NCBI RefSeq assembly: GCF_946885955.1
Contig: NZ_CAMPHI010000023.1
Coordinates: 1-64,000 of the forward strand
DNA length: 64,000 bases
Reading direction: 5' to 3'
Source of the DNA: an uncultured Pseudomonas sp.
GTDB lineage: Bacteria; Pseudomonadota; Gammaproteobacteria; Pseudomonadales; Pseudomonadaceae
Positions 9,319 through 18,362 of the stretch are shown piece by piece. The first letter of the stretch is position 1; every line of letters starts with the position of its first letter. Position numbers and translations under genes: made by a program. The notes beneath the pieces are model-generated. The model was not told the origin of the DNA, ran no database searches, and saw nothing but the letters and a program-made list of their open reading frames with translations.

Positions 9319-10185
9319 ATGAAACAGCGTCTGTTTATTCTCAGCCAGCATCTGCTGCCGCATCACCTGCTGTCGCGCCTGATCGGCTTTATCGCCGAAT
9401 GCCGCATCGGCTGGCTCAAAAACCGTTTGATCGGCTGGTTCGCCAAGCAGTATCAGGTCGACATGAGCGAAGCACTGGTCGAAGACCTGCAGGCCTTCGA
9501 GCATTTCAACGCCTTTTTCACCCGCGCGCTGAAGCCGGGCGCCCGCCCGCTCGAGCAGAGCCCCGCAGCGGTTCTCTGCCCCGCAGACGGCGCGATCAGC
9601 CAGTTGGGCCAGATCGAACACGGCCGGATTTTTCAGGCCAAGGGACATAGCTTCAGCCTGGTCGAGTTGCTGGGTGGCGATACCGAGCGTGCCAGCCCCT
9701 TCGTCGGCGGCACCTTCGCCACCGTGTACCTGTCGCCCAAGGATTACCACCGGGTGCACATGCCGCTGACCGGCACGCTGACGGAAATGGTCTATGTGCC
9801 GGGCCGCCTGTTTTCGGTGAACCAGACCACCGCGGAAAACGTGCCAGAACTCTTCGCCCGCAATGAGCGCGTGGTCTGCCTGTTCGATACCGAGCGCGGC
9901 CCCATGGCCGTGGTCCTGGTCGGCGCAATGATCGTGGCCTCCATCGAAACCGTTTGGGCCGGCCTGGTGACGCCGCCCAAGCGCTGCCTGAAATCATTCC
10001 GCTACGACGACGCGGCACGCGCGCCAATCGTTTTGCAGAAAGGCGCCGAGCTGGGCCGCTTCAAACTTGGTTCCACCGCCATCGTGCTGTTCGGCGCCGA
10101 GCAGGTGCAGTGGGCTCAGGAACTCGCGGCCGGCAGCCCAGTGCGGATGGGCCAATTGCTCGGCAGCGCCACGCACACGGACTGA
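9319..10185 (+). CDS. psd: Phosphatidylserine decarboxylase proenzyme Psd
   Basis: Psd converts phosphatidylserine to phosphatidylethanolamine at the inner membrane. The proenzyme cuts itself at LGST, where the serine (S252) becomes the pyruvoyl cofactor of the alpha chain. The reading frame is open back to 9226, but the ATG at 9319 gives 288 residues, the normal length, and the family-type start MKQRLFILSQHLLPHHLLSR. Other family motifs are VLCPADGAISQ and the SPKDYHRVHMP block holding the catalytic histidine. Confidence 0.96.
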   Translation: MKQRLFILSQHLLPHHLLSRLIGFIAECRIGWLKNRLIGWFAKQYQVDMSEALVEDLQAFEHFNAFFTRALKPGARPLEQSPAAVLCPADGAISQLGQIEHGRIFQAKGHSFSLVELLGGDTERASPFVGGTFATVYLSPKDYHRVHMPLTGTLTEMVYVPGRLFSVNQTTAENVPELFARNERVVCLFDTERGPMAVVLVGAMIVASIETVWAGLVTPPKRCLKSFRYDDAARAPIVLQKGAELGRFKLGSTAIVLFGAEQVQWAQELAAGSPVRMGQLLGSATHTD

Positions 10186-10355
10186 GCACCGCCCCGCCGT
10201 GGCGGCCCCTGGCGCGCCACGGCGTGACGCTCCTCTCAGCATCGCGCATGCGCGACCAACCGCTCTGCGATCGGGCTGCGACCGCGGGAAGATGCTGCTA
10301 GAGTTGCAGCACGACAGCACAAGTCGCCCGCCGGCATTGGGAGTGCCCGAGTTAG

Positions 10356-12161
10356 ATGGATAAACAGCGTCACCACCTACAACTGCGCGTCCCCACGCTC
10401 GATAAGCGGAGCCTGTCCTTCTGCGATGCCACCCCGCGCGGGCTCAAACTCTGGATCGGCAAGCTGCCCAAAGCCAACATCGGTGAAACCGCCCGGCAGC
10501 TTTACCAGGCCCTGATCGAACTGAACCAACTGCTGACACCCTCGGATATTCGCCTGCAGATGCTCGAACTGCTGCGCCCGGAGGTGTACTTCGTGTGTCA
10601 GCAACTGGAGCGGCACTTCCTCAACCAGGCGATCGTTCTCGACGAGCGTCCGCGCAAAGTGGCCAATCTTTGCCAGGCACTACAAAACCATCTGGCGGTG
10701 GGCTACAAGTTGATCGTCGTCCATCTGGCCCCACAGCAGAACCTGGATCGCAACCAACTTCTCGCCACCGCGCTGCAGCGTGCGGTCTACAGCCTCTGCG
10801 GACCACTGGTACGCGCCACACAGTTATATTGCCCGGTCCCCGAAGGTCTCTGGCTGGAGCTGCATCAACTCTACCAAATCGCCCTGGAGCGCGACCTGCA
10901 ACGCCGCGTGATTCGCGATCCGCAAGCCCGCCACGTCGACGACCTGAGCATCGAGCAAAGTTACCTGGCGGCCCTGATGCTCGGCTGCGCGCGCTGCAAC
11001 CAGATGCGTCAGGCCGCTATCGCGCGCCTCGCCGAAGCGCTCGAACCCTGGAGCGCCCAGGTCAGGCTGCAGGCCGGCAACGCACCTTCGAGCCTGTTTG
11101 CCGTCGCCCTGACCGTGGACGGTCCGCCTCGCTACATCTCGCTGCTGCAGGGTGGCGAATTGCCGGGCAGCCTGGGCATCGATCCGACCCCGCTGGTCGA
11201 TGCGCTCAAGGCTTATCTGCAGCTACCCGCGGAACAACGCAGCCAGTCCAGCCTGCTGGTTCCCGAAGGGCTCAGCACCGACATGCTGCAGCACCTCTGC
11301 GCCGCCTGGGGCGACATTTCCGAGCGCAGCTTTCAGCGCAACCAGGGGCAGGGCTCGTTGAACCTGTGCATCGGCATGAGCGCCCTGCATTTTTTCCTGG
11401 CCAACAAGCGCCCATTCAATGAAGTGCTGAAGCGCCCCAATGAGCTCGGCGCGGCGGTGTTCGAAGCACCCAGCGGCACACCGGATATCTGGGCGAAAGC
11501 CTTCGATGCCCCCAAGACCCGGGACTGGGCGCATCACCTGCCGATGGAGAACATCGAGTACCAGCGTAGCGGTGCGGACAACGTCGACAGCGGCGCCGCG
11601 CCCGCCGAAGGCTATCCGACGTTCACCCTGCCGATCGTCAACCACAGCCCCGGCGGCTACTGCATGTCCTGGCCAAAAGAGGTGCCGAGCCAGCTACAGG
11701 CGGGCGAAATCATCGGTCTGCAGGATTCGCCCGAACACGCCTGGAGTGTCGCAGTAGTGCGTTGGATCCGGCAGGTGCGCGGAGGCGGCACGCAGATGGG
11801 AATCGAGCTGGTCGCCCCCCACGCGGAGCCGTGTGGCCTGCAACTGGTGCGCAAGACCGAAAGCAACAGCCAGTACCTGCGCGCGCTTCTGGTGCCCGGC
11901 ATCTCCGCAATTTCGCGGCCGGCTACACTGATTACTCCGCGCCTGCCGTTTCAGGAAGGCAACAAGGTGTTGGTCAACCGCAACGGCAACGAACGCCCCG
12001 CGCTGCTCAGCCGTCGGCAAACCAGTACGGGCAGCTTCAACCAGTTCGAATACCGCGAACTCGAGCAGCCGCCGGACGATCACGGGAAACCTGTCACAGC
12101 GCAGAAAAGCCGCGGCCCAGACGGGGAGGAAGACTTTGACTCACTCTGGAAGTCTCTGTAG
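10356..12161 (+). CDS. Large protein with C-terminal PilZ-like domain
   Basis: The 601-residue product has a helical N-terminal part (about 1-400) without a motif I can name. A PilZ-like beta-barrel region follows (about 410-540). The second PilZ motif (D/NxSxxG) appears as NHSPGGY from N429, followed by a strand pattern ending in VRWIRQVRGGGTQMGIELV. The first c-di-GMP motif, RxxxR, is not obvious, so binding may be lost or altered. The gene sits 62 bases upstream of fimX in the same direction. By position it should correspond to PAO1 PA4958, of unknown function. Confidence 0.75.
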   Translation: MDKQRHHLQLRVPTLDKRSLSFCDATPRGLKLWIGKLPKANIGETARQLYQALIELNQLLTPSDIRLQMLELLRPEVYFVCQQLERHFLNQAIVLDERPRKVANLCQALQNHLAVGYKLIVVHLAPQQNLDRNQLLATALQRAVYSLCGPLVRATQLYCPVPEGLWLELHQLYQIALERDLQRRVIRDPQARHVDDLSIEQSYLAALMLGCARCNQMRQAAIARLAEALEPWSAQVRLQAGNAPSSLFAVALTVDGPPRYISLLQGGELPGSLGIDPTPLVDALKAYLQLPAEQRSQSSLLVPEGLSTDMLQHLCAAWGDISERSFQRNQGQGSLNLCIGMSALHFFLANKRPFNEVLKRPNELGAAVFEAPSGTPDIWAKAFDAPKTRDWAHHLPMENIEYQRSGADNVDSGAAPAEGYPTFTLPIVNHSPGGYCMSWPKEVPSQLQAGEIIGLQDSPEHAWSVAVVRWIRQVRGGGTQMGIELVAPHAEPCGLQLVRKTESNSQYLRALLVPGISAISRPATLITPRLPFQEGNKVLVNRNGNERPALLSRRQTSTGSFNQFEYRELEQPPDDHGKPVTAQKSRGPDGEEDFDSLWKSL

Positions 12162-12223
12162 ATTGCCGTCTCTTCACCTTTTGTCGCCTTTTCGCGCCCG
12201 TTCGGCGCAGACTTGACTCAGCC

Positions 12224-14290
12224 ATGGCCATTGAAAAAAAAACTATCCGGCTTTTGATTCTCGAAGATTCGCAAAACGAGGCGGAACGGCTCGTCAGCCT
12301 GTTTCGTAACGCCGGTCGCGCGACGCGCGTGCATCGCCTGACTTCGAGCGACGACCTGGCCGAGGCATTGAAGCAGAGCTGGGACTTGCTGATTTCCGCC
12401 CCCACCAGCGAGCACCTTGATCCGCACGAAGCCATCAATGCCATTCGCCGCCAGGCCAAAGACATCCCGGTAATTCAACTGCTCGCCGACAACGACTCCG
12501 ACAGCGTCACCGAAGCCCTGTCCATCGGCGCCCAGGATGCCTTGCCCCAGGGCGAGGACGAGCGTCTGGTCCTGGTGGCCACGCGCGAGCTGAACAGCCT
12601 CGAGGAGCGGCGCGCACGGCGTGCGGCGGAAGTGGCCCTGCGCGAAGCGGAAAAACGCTGCCAGTTACTGCTCGACAGCTCCGTCGACGCCATTACCTAT
12701 GTGCACGACGGCATGCATATCTATGCCAACCGCGCCTACATCGAGCTCTTCGACTACCCGGATAGCGACGAACTCGAAGGCATGCCGATGATCGATCTGA
12801 TCGCCAGCGCCGACCAGGGCGCCTTCAAGGAATTCCTGAAGAACTACCAGAGCGCCGAGGGTAACGCGGAGCTGGTCTGCTCAGGGGTGAAAGCGGACGG
12901 CAAGAGCTTCGCCGCCCGCATGCATTTCTCCCCCGCCACCTACGACAGCGAACCCTGCATCCAGGTGGTGATTCGCGCCGAATCGGACAACGCCGAGCTG
13001 GAAGAGCGCCTTCGCGAGATCAGCAGCCAGGACCTGGTCACCGGTCTGTACAACCGCAGCTATTTCATCGAGCTGATGGATACCGCCGTCGAGCGTGCGG
13101 TGAACGCCGGCCAGCCGGCCAGCCTCGCCTACATGCGGCTCGACCAGTACGCCAGCCTGCTCGCCGACGTCGGCCTCGCCGGCATCGACCTGCTACTCAC
13201 CGACCTGACCACGCTGCTGCGCGCCCACTTCCCCGGCGACGTGCAACTGGCGCGTTTCGGCGACGACGTATTCGCCGCCCTGCTGCTAGGCATGACCCCG
13301 GAGCAGTCCGAAGCCAGCCTCAACGCACTGCTGAAGAAAGTCGAAGGGCACCTGTTCGACGTCAGTGGGCGGACCGTACAGACGACCCTCTCGATCGGCG
13401 TTGCCGGCCTCAACGAGAAAACCCCCAAGTCCCAGGAAGTCGTAGACCGCGCCCATCGTTGCGCCGACGAAGTCGAAGGCAACTCGCTGAAAATCTTCAA
13501 CCCTGCGGACGAGTTGGCCGCCGCCGCCAACCGCGGCGATCTGCTGGCGATGGTGCAGCAGGCGCTGGAAAACAATAGCTTCCGCCTGCTGTTCCAGCCG
13601 ATCATCAGCCTGCGCGGCGACAGCCACGAGCACTACGAGGTGCTACTGCGCCTGCTCAACAGCAAGAAAGAAGAAGTACCGCCGCATGATTTCCTGAACG
13701 CCGCCAAAGAGGCGGGCCTGGGTGAAAAGATCGATCGCTGGGTGATTCTCAGCTCGATCAAACTGCTCGCCGACCACCGCAGCAAGGGACACAACACCCG
13801 CCTGTTCGTGCACCTGTCGAGCGCCAGCCTGCAGGACAAGACCCTGCTGCCCTGGCTCAGCGTGGCCTTGAAAGCCGCTCGCCTGCCATCGGACTCACTG
13901 GTCTTCCAATTCAGCGAACCCGATGCGATCGCCTGCCTGAAACAGGCCAAGGTGTTGACCCAGGGCCTGCAGGAACTGCATTGCAAGGTCGGTCTCAGCC
14001 AGTTCGGCGGCGCGATCAATCCATTCAACACGCTGAAACACCTGAACATCGACTTCGTCAAAGTCGACGGCTCCTACTCCCAGGATCTGAGCCAGGCGGA
14101 CAATCAGGAAGCGCTGAAAACCCTGCTGGCGAGCCTGCATGCGCAAGCCAAGCTGACCATAGTGCCCTTCGTCGAGAGCGCCACCGTACTGGCCACGCTG
14201 TGGCAGGCCGGCGTCAACTACATTCAGGGCCACTACCTGCAGGGCCCCAGCCAGTCGATGGATTACGACTTCTCGGCGGGCGACGAATAA
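12224..14290 (+). CDS. fimX: FimX-type c-di-GMP receptor (REC-PAS-GGDEF-EAL, degenerate)
   Basis: The 688-residue protein has four domains: a receiver-like domain (1-125), PAS (about 140-260), GGDEF (about 275-425) and EAL (about 440-680). The receiver lacks a phospho-acceptor (WDLLISAP instead of an Asp). The GGDEF site reads GDDVF (346-350), and the EAL signature is EVL from E472. These are the hallmarks of FimX, which binds c-di-GMP tightly in its EAL domain and controls type IV pilus assembly and twitching rather than making or cutting the molecule. The length matches FimX (691 residues in PAO1). A perfect palindromic terminator follows the stop. Confidence 0.93.
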   Translation: MAIEKKTIRLLILEDSQNEAERLVSLFRNAGRATRVHRLTSSDDLAEALKQSWDLLISAPTSEHLDPHEAINAIRRQAKDIPVIQLLADNDSDSVTEALSIGAQDALPQGEDERLVLVATRELNSLEERRARRAAEVALREAEKRCQLLLDSSVDAITYVHDGMHIYANRAYIELFDYPDSDELEGMPMIDLIASADQGAFKEFLKNYQSAEGNAELVCSGVKADGKSFAARMHFSPATYDSEPCIQVVIRAESDNAELEERLREISSQDLVTGLYNRSYFIELMDTAVERAVNAGQPASLAYMRLDQYASLLADVGLAGIDLLLTDLTTLLRAHFPGDVQLARFGDDVFAALLLGMTPEQSEASLNALLKKVEGHLFDVSGRTVQTTLSIGVAGLNEKTPKSQEVVDRAHRCADEVEGNSLKIFNPADELAAAANRGDLLAMVQQALENNSFRLLFQPIISLRGDSHEHYEVLLRLLNSKKEEVPPHDFLNAAKEAGLGEKIDRWVILSSIKLLADHRSKGHNTRLFVHLSSASLQDKTLLPWLSVALKAARLPSDSLVFQFSEPDAIACLKQAKVLTQGLQELHCKVGLSQFGGAINPFNTLKHLNIDFVKVDGSYSQDLSQADNQEALKTLLASLHAQAKLTIVPFVESATVLATLWQAGVNYIQGHYLQGPSQSMDYDFSAGDE

Positions 14291-14301
14291 CTGTCACGGG
14301 C

Positions 14302-14331
14302 AAAAAAGCCGACGCATGCGTCGGCTTTTTT
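14302..14331. terminator. Bidirectional terminator between fimX and serB
   Basis: This is a 30-base perfect palindrome: a six-A run, a GCCGACGCA arm, its complement and a six-T run. Read from either strand it is a GC-rich hairpin followed by U residues, and it lies 12 bases after fimX and 21 bases from the serB stop. Confidence 0.9.
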
Positions 14332-14351
14332 ATGCTTACGTACCCGCTGTC

Positions 14352-15566
14352 CTATTCCAGCCCGTCGCGATCGCGAAAACCCAGCAGGTAGAGGATGCCA
14401 TCCAGGCCCAGGGTCGAAATGGCCTGTTTGGCCGACTGCTTGACCAGAGGTTTGGCACGGAACGCCACCCCCAACCCGGCAATCGCCAGCATCGGCAGAT
14501 CGTTGGCGCCATCCCCCACGGCAATCGTCTGCTCCAGACGCAAGCCTTCCTTTTGCGCCAGCTCGCGCAGCAGGTCGGCCTTGCGCTGCGCATCGACGAT
14601 CGGTTCGACCGCCACGCCAGTGACCAGACCATCGACGATTTGCAGTTCGTTGGCGAATACGTAATCGATACCCAGCTTGGCCTGCAATTGCTTGGCGAAA
14701 TAACTAAAGCCACCGGAAAGAATCGCCGTCTTGTAGCCCAACCGACGCAACTCGCTAAATAGCGTCTCGGCGCCCTCGGTGAGGCGCAGCGAGGCACCGA
14801 TGCCGCTCAGCACCTCCTCCGGCAAGCCCTTGAGCAGTGCCAGGCGCTCGCGGAAGCTGGCGGCGAAATCCAGCTCGCCGCGCATCGCCCGCTCGGTGAT
14901 TTCGGACACTTGCTCCCCGACCCCGGCAGCCTTGGCCAACTCGTCGATCACCTCAGCCTCGATCAGCGTCGAGTCCATGTCGAACACCGCCAGGCGGCGA
15001 TTACGGCGAAATAGCGAATCGCGCTGGAAAGCGATATCGACATTCAGCTCCTGGGCCACGCTGAGAAACTCCGCGCGCAGCCCCGCCGGGTCGGCCGGCT
15101 CGCCACGTACGGAAAATTCGATGCAGCCCTTGCCCTGATCCATCGGCGTATCGAGCGGCATACGACCGGACAGACGGTCGATATGGTCGATATTCAATGC
15201 GTATTTGGCAGTAATGGCGCTGACCCGCTGCAATTGCTCGGCCGTGACCTTGCGGGTCAACAGGGTGACGATATGCCGGGCCTTGCCCTGGCCGCTGACC
15301 CACTGCTGGTAATCCGCCTCGGAAACCGGTGTGAAGCGCACCTGCTGGTCGAGCTTGTAGGCGGTGAACAATACATCCTTGAGCACCGACGAAGCCCGTT
15401 CGGTATCGGGGATGTCGACCAGGATGCCGAATGAAAGGGTGTCGTGGATCACCGCTTGACCAATGTCCAGAATGCTCACGCCACCGTGGGCGAGAACGCC
15501 CATGATGGCCGCAGTCAAACCAGGACGGTCTTCACCGGTGATATTGATCAGGACGATTTCGCGCAA
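14352..15566 (-). CDS. serB: Phosphoserine phosphatase SerB with N-terminal ACT domains
   Basis: SerB makes the last step of serine synthesis, removing phosphate from phosphoserine. The product is 404 residues from a TTG start at 15564-15566. It is chosen because CTGGAG stands about eight bases upstream and the protein then begins REIVLINITGEDRPG, the start of the first ACT domain. An in-frame GTG at 15629 would add 21 unlikely residues. ACT repeats span about 1-170. The HAD domain carries FDMDSTLIE with D196 and D198, LSGGFSYF (motif II), and VGDGANDLPML (motif IV). Two ACT domains ahead of the HAD core are typical of pseudomonads and mycobacteria. Confidence 0.95.
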   Translation of the reverse strand: MREIVLINITGEDRPGLTAAIMGVLAHGGVSILDIGQAVIHDTLSFGILVDIPDTERASSVLKDVLFTAYKLDQQVRFTPVSEADYQQWVSGQGKARHIVTLLTRKVTAEQLQRVSAITAKYALNIDHIDRLSGRMPLDTPMDQGKGCIEFSVRGEPADPAGLRAEFLSVAQELNVDIAFQRDSLFRRNRRLAVFDMDSTLIEAEVIDELAKAAGVGEQVSEITERAMRGELDFAASFRERLALLKGLPEEVLSGIGASLRLTEGAETLFSELRRLGYKTAILSGGFSYFAKQLQAKLGIDYVFANELQIVDGLVTGVAVEPIVDAQRKADLLRELAQKEGLRLEQTIAVGDGANDLPMLAIAGLGVAFRAKPLVKQSAKQAISTLGLDGILYLLGFRDRDGLE

Positions 15567-15773
15567 GGCGCACTCTCCAGAATAGGTTCGCGACCCGCAT
15601 TCGCCATGCAGGCCTTGGAAAAGGCGCACATTCTACCCATTTTCGCCGCCCCTGGACCGTCGAAATATGGCGACGGCGCGACCGGAGCGCCCAAGCGCGC
15701 GTGAGCGTCACCGGCTACGCTCGCTAGGCGGGCCGCACTGAAGCACGCGAGCCACCCGGCCTGGCTGACGTCC

Positions 15774-15806
15774 AACAGGCCACTGAAGAACATAGGCGAG
15801 ACAGCC
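15774..15806. repeat. Second copy of the 33-base dispersed repeat
   Basis: AACAGGCCACTGAAGAAC begins a 33-base unit identical at 26 of 33 positions to 3587-3619. The hairpin found downstream of the first copy is not preserved here. Confidence 0.5.
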
Positions 15807-16013
15807 GAGGCAATACCGATGGCGCCCCCACAAAAACAGGTGGAAAACGGACTGCGCCCGCATGCGAGGTTACCTGGGGTAAATGCGCCTATTCCTCGGA
15901 CTCGCCCCCAGCCGGCTCTTTAATGACGCGCCGGCAACGCAGGAGGCATTTAAACAGCCGTCCAATGGGTAGATGCCTGGTCCACGGCTGATGCGGGGGG
16001 TTCGCGCGCCGCT

Positions 16014-16041
16014 TTGAACTGTGCAGGCCGACCGTTATACT
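16014..16041 (+). promoter_or_regulatory. Sigma-70 promoter of the SMP-type gene
   Basis: TTGAAC and TATACT are separated by 16 bases. The -10 box is 33 bases upstream of the GTG start at 16075. It would lie inside the coding region if the frame were started at 16021, which is a reason to reject the longer start. Confidence 0.65.
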
Positions 16042-16074
16042 GCGCGGCACTTCAATCGACACGAGCCGAGCTCT

Positions 16075-17604
16075 GTGAACCGGCCCTCCCCCGTAAAATC
16101 CGATAATTTCTTCCTCCTGCTCTTCCAGGCATTGCGCCAACGCCGCGTGCCTCTGGCATTGCGCATAGCCAGCCATAGCCTGCTTTTGGTTGCCCTGGCG
16201 CTGGTGATTTATGCCTGGGTGATCGGCATGCAGTTCAAGCAGGCCATGCAGCAGCAGGCCGACGCCATCGGTCAGAGCCTGATCGAGCAGACGGCGGCCT
16301 CCGCCAAAGAGCCGCTGGTGTCCAACGATGCCCTCAGCCTCAACGTGCTGCTCAATGAACTGGCAAAAAATCCGCTGGTGGCCCATGCGGTGATCTACAG
16401 CGTGGATAACCGCATTCTCGCCGAGGCCGGCTCACGCCCCGTTCAGGGGCTGCTGGGCGATACCGAAGGGATCTATTCGGTGCCCATCACCTTTCAGGAA
16501 GTGATCGCCGGCCAGCTGCGCATCAGCCTCGACATGCGTCAATTCCAGCAACCCATGACCATCAGCCTGCAGAGCATGGGCATTCTCAGCTTGATCCTGC
16601 TGGCCCTGGCACTGTCGCTGAGCATGCGCCTGGGACGGCATATCTCCACCCCGCTGCTGCAACTGCGCGTCTGGTTGCGCGATCCGGACGATCCGGCACC
16701 GGGCTCGGCGCGTCAGGATGAAATCGGCGATCTGGCGCGGCAGCTGCAGGCACGCCTGGTGCCGGAAAAAGCGCTGCCCGAACCCGAGGAAGACGACGAA
16801 CTCGACGACGACACATTCGATGCCCAGGAGCAGGACGACTATTTCGACGAAGACGAACTGGATGACGAGCCCGGGTTCGAGGTACGCGACCTGCGCGACG
16901 AACGCTTCGACGACCTGGACGATGCCCCCACACCTGAGGACATCCCAGGCGCAAGCGAGGATCCGTTCAGCGAATTGAGCGATGAGTTCGAGACCGATCT
17001 GCCGACGCCAGCCCCCGAACCCGAACGCCCTCCACTGAGCGCCGTACTGGCCATACAGCTGGGCGCCCAGGAACAATTGCGTAGGCTGCCGCGCGCCCGC
17101 CTGCTGGATTTGCTGCAGCGCTACCGTGACTGCCTGGCCCAGGCGGCGGCGCTGTATCAGGGCGAACTGCATACCCTGAGCGACGGCAGCAGCCTGATGC
17201 TGTTTCACCACCAGGACAGCGGTGAAGACTACCTGACCCACGCGATCTGCTGCGGGGAGCTGATGCGCGCCCTCGGCCACGCCTTGCAGATCGAGGTCGC
17301 CGACAGCGGCATCACCCTGCAACTACAGCTCGCACTGACTCAGGGCGAATCCCTGCTCGACTTGAGCCAGGGCGACCTGCTGCTCAGCGAAACCGCTCAG
17401 GATGTACTGGCCCTCTCGCAACACAGCCGCAACCTACTGTTGCTCGACCGCCGCGTCGGCGACGATCAACGGGTACGCCAACACGCCCGGATCCGCGCCA
17501 TTGCTAGCCCGGAAGGCACCTACTGCGTCGAGCGCCTGCTCGAACCCTATCCGGCGCTGCTCGAACGCCAACTGGAACGGATGCACGAGAGCCGCCCACA
17601 CTGA
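16075..17604 (+). CDS. SMP/AhpA-YtjB-type membrane protein with cyclase-like C-terminal domain
   Basis: The N-terminal 200 residues match the layout of the SMP (YtjB) family. They have a membrane segment at about 30-50 (SLLLVALALVIYAWVIGM), a small periplasmic domain (VYSVDNRILAEAG) and a second membrane segment (SMGILSLILLALALSLSM) leading into HAMP-like helices. E. coli smp is also next to serB. Residues about 232-320 are a strikingly acidic, proline-containing linker. Residues about 321-500 show the pattern of a class III cyclase homology domain without catalytic residues: GELHTLSDGSSLMLFH, then ITLQLQLALTQGE. The GTG start at 16075 follows a promoter and gives 509 residues. The function is unknown. 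Confidence 0.72.
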   Translation: MNRPSPVKSDNFFLLLFQALRQRRVPLALRIASHSLLLVALALVIYAWVIGMQFKQAMQQQADAIGQSLIEQTAASAKEPLVSNDALSLNVLLNELAKNPLVAHAVIYSVDNRILAEAGSRPVQGLLGDTEGIYSVPITFQEVIAGQLRISLDMRQFQQPMTISLQSMGILSLILLALALSLSMRLGRHISTPLLQLRVWLRDPDDPAPGSARQDEIGDLARQLQARLVPEKALPEPEEDDELDDDTFDAQEQDDYFDEDELDDEPGFEVRDLRDERFDDLDDAPTPEDIPGASEDPFSELSDEFETDLPTPAPEPERPPLSAVLAIQLGAQEQLRRLPRARLLDLLQRYRDCLAQAAALYQGELHTLSDGSSLMLFHHQDSGEDYLTHAICCGELMRALGHALQIEVADSGITLQLQLALTQGESLLDLSQGDLLLSETAQDVLALSQHSRNLLLLDRRVGDDQRVRQHARIRAIASPEGTYCVERLLEPYPALLERQLERMHESRPH

Positions 17605-17620
17605 GTGCCGGCGGCGCAGC

Positions 17621-18328
17621 TTAGAAGCGGAACACGTCCATTTGCTTGGCGGGCTCGATCACCGGCATCTGCGGGGCATTGTCGAGACGTTTCTCGGTAA
17701 CCGGCGGCTTGGCCTTGGGCAGCGCAACCGGCTCCGCCTGCGGCATGTTGTTGATTGCGTCGGTCAGCTGTTCCGCCAGACGCTGCAGCAACAGACTCTG
17801 CGCATGCACCTGAGCGACCGGCGTGCCCAGATGCGCCTCCTGCAGGCGTACCAGACGACTGCTGCGCAGTGTGCCCGCGCCGTCCAGCAGGCGCCATTGG
17901 GCTTCCAGCACAGCTGGCCGCTTGGCGCCCGAGTCGAGCCGACTGATGTGCACAAGCACCTGAACCTCACCGTCGAAGCCGACCCGGTCCGGATACAGGA
18001 CGATGCGGCTGGTGTTCAACTGCCCGGCCAGTTGGCGCAACAACAGCTGACCGACATCGTCCTCCAGGCTGCCGGCCCAGCGCTCACGCTGGCTGACAGT
18101 CAGGCTGTCATCGGGTTCGCGCTGAATCAGGTTTTCCCGCTGCAGGTAATCGGCCAATGTCAGCGGACCGAGCAAAACGGCCGGCCCCTTGTCGCTCTTG
18201 GGCAACTTCGGCTCGCCCTGTTCGAGCTGATAAAACTGCGTCTGATAAGGCAGCCACTGCGCGCACCCCTGGAGAACCAGCGCCGAGCACAGCAGCACCA
18301 GGGGCGAAGAGAAACGCAACAAACTCAT
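17621..18328 (-). CDS. PqiC-like outer-membrane lipoprotein (ABC transport auxiliary)
   Basis: This 235-residue protein begins with a lipoprotein signal peptide ending in the lipobox LQGC. The body matches the PqiC/ABC_trans_aux (DUF330) family: FYQLEQGEPKLPK, VLLGPLTLADYL, then LVHISRLD. Such lipoproteins cap MCE-type lipid transporters at the outer membrane. The ATG at 18326-18328 has AGGTGA upstream; the open frame extends to 18523 but would bury the signal peptide. It is the last gene of the four-gene cluster, 34 bases after the MCE gene. Confidence 0.85.
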   Translation of the reverse strand: MSLLRFSSPLVLLCSALVLQGCAQWLPYQTQFYQLEQGEPKLPKSDKGPAVLLGPLTLADYLQRENLIQREPDDSLTVSQRERWAGSLEDDVGQLLLRQLAGQLNTSRIVLYPDRVGFDGEVQVLVHISRLDSGAKRPAVLEAQWRLLDGAGTLRSSRLVRLQEAHLGTPVAQVHAQSLLLQRLAEQLTDAINNMPQAEPVALPKAKPPVTEKRLDNAPQMPVIEPAKQMDVFRF

Positions 18329-18362
18329 CGAAAGATCACCTTGATTTACCCAATATGAGTGA

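Larger units (their letters stand above)
15567..16074. other. 508-base intergenic region between serB and the SMP-type gene
   Basis: No gene is supported here. The region holds the upstream side of serB, a degenerate copy of the repeat also found at 3587 (15774-15806), and a good sigma-70 promoter for the downstream gene at its right end. A 165-codon minus-strand frame (15889-16386) overlaps that promoter and resembles no family I know. Confidence 0.7.

Noticed and set aside
15889..16386. 165-codon minus-strand frame between serB and the SMP-type gene
   Set aside because: It overlaps the SMP-type promoter and the first 100 codons of that gene, and resembles nothing known.
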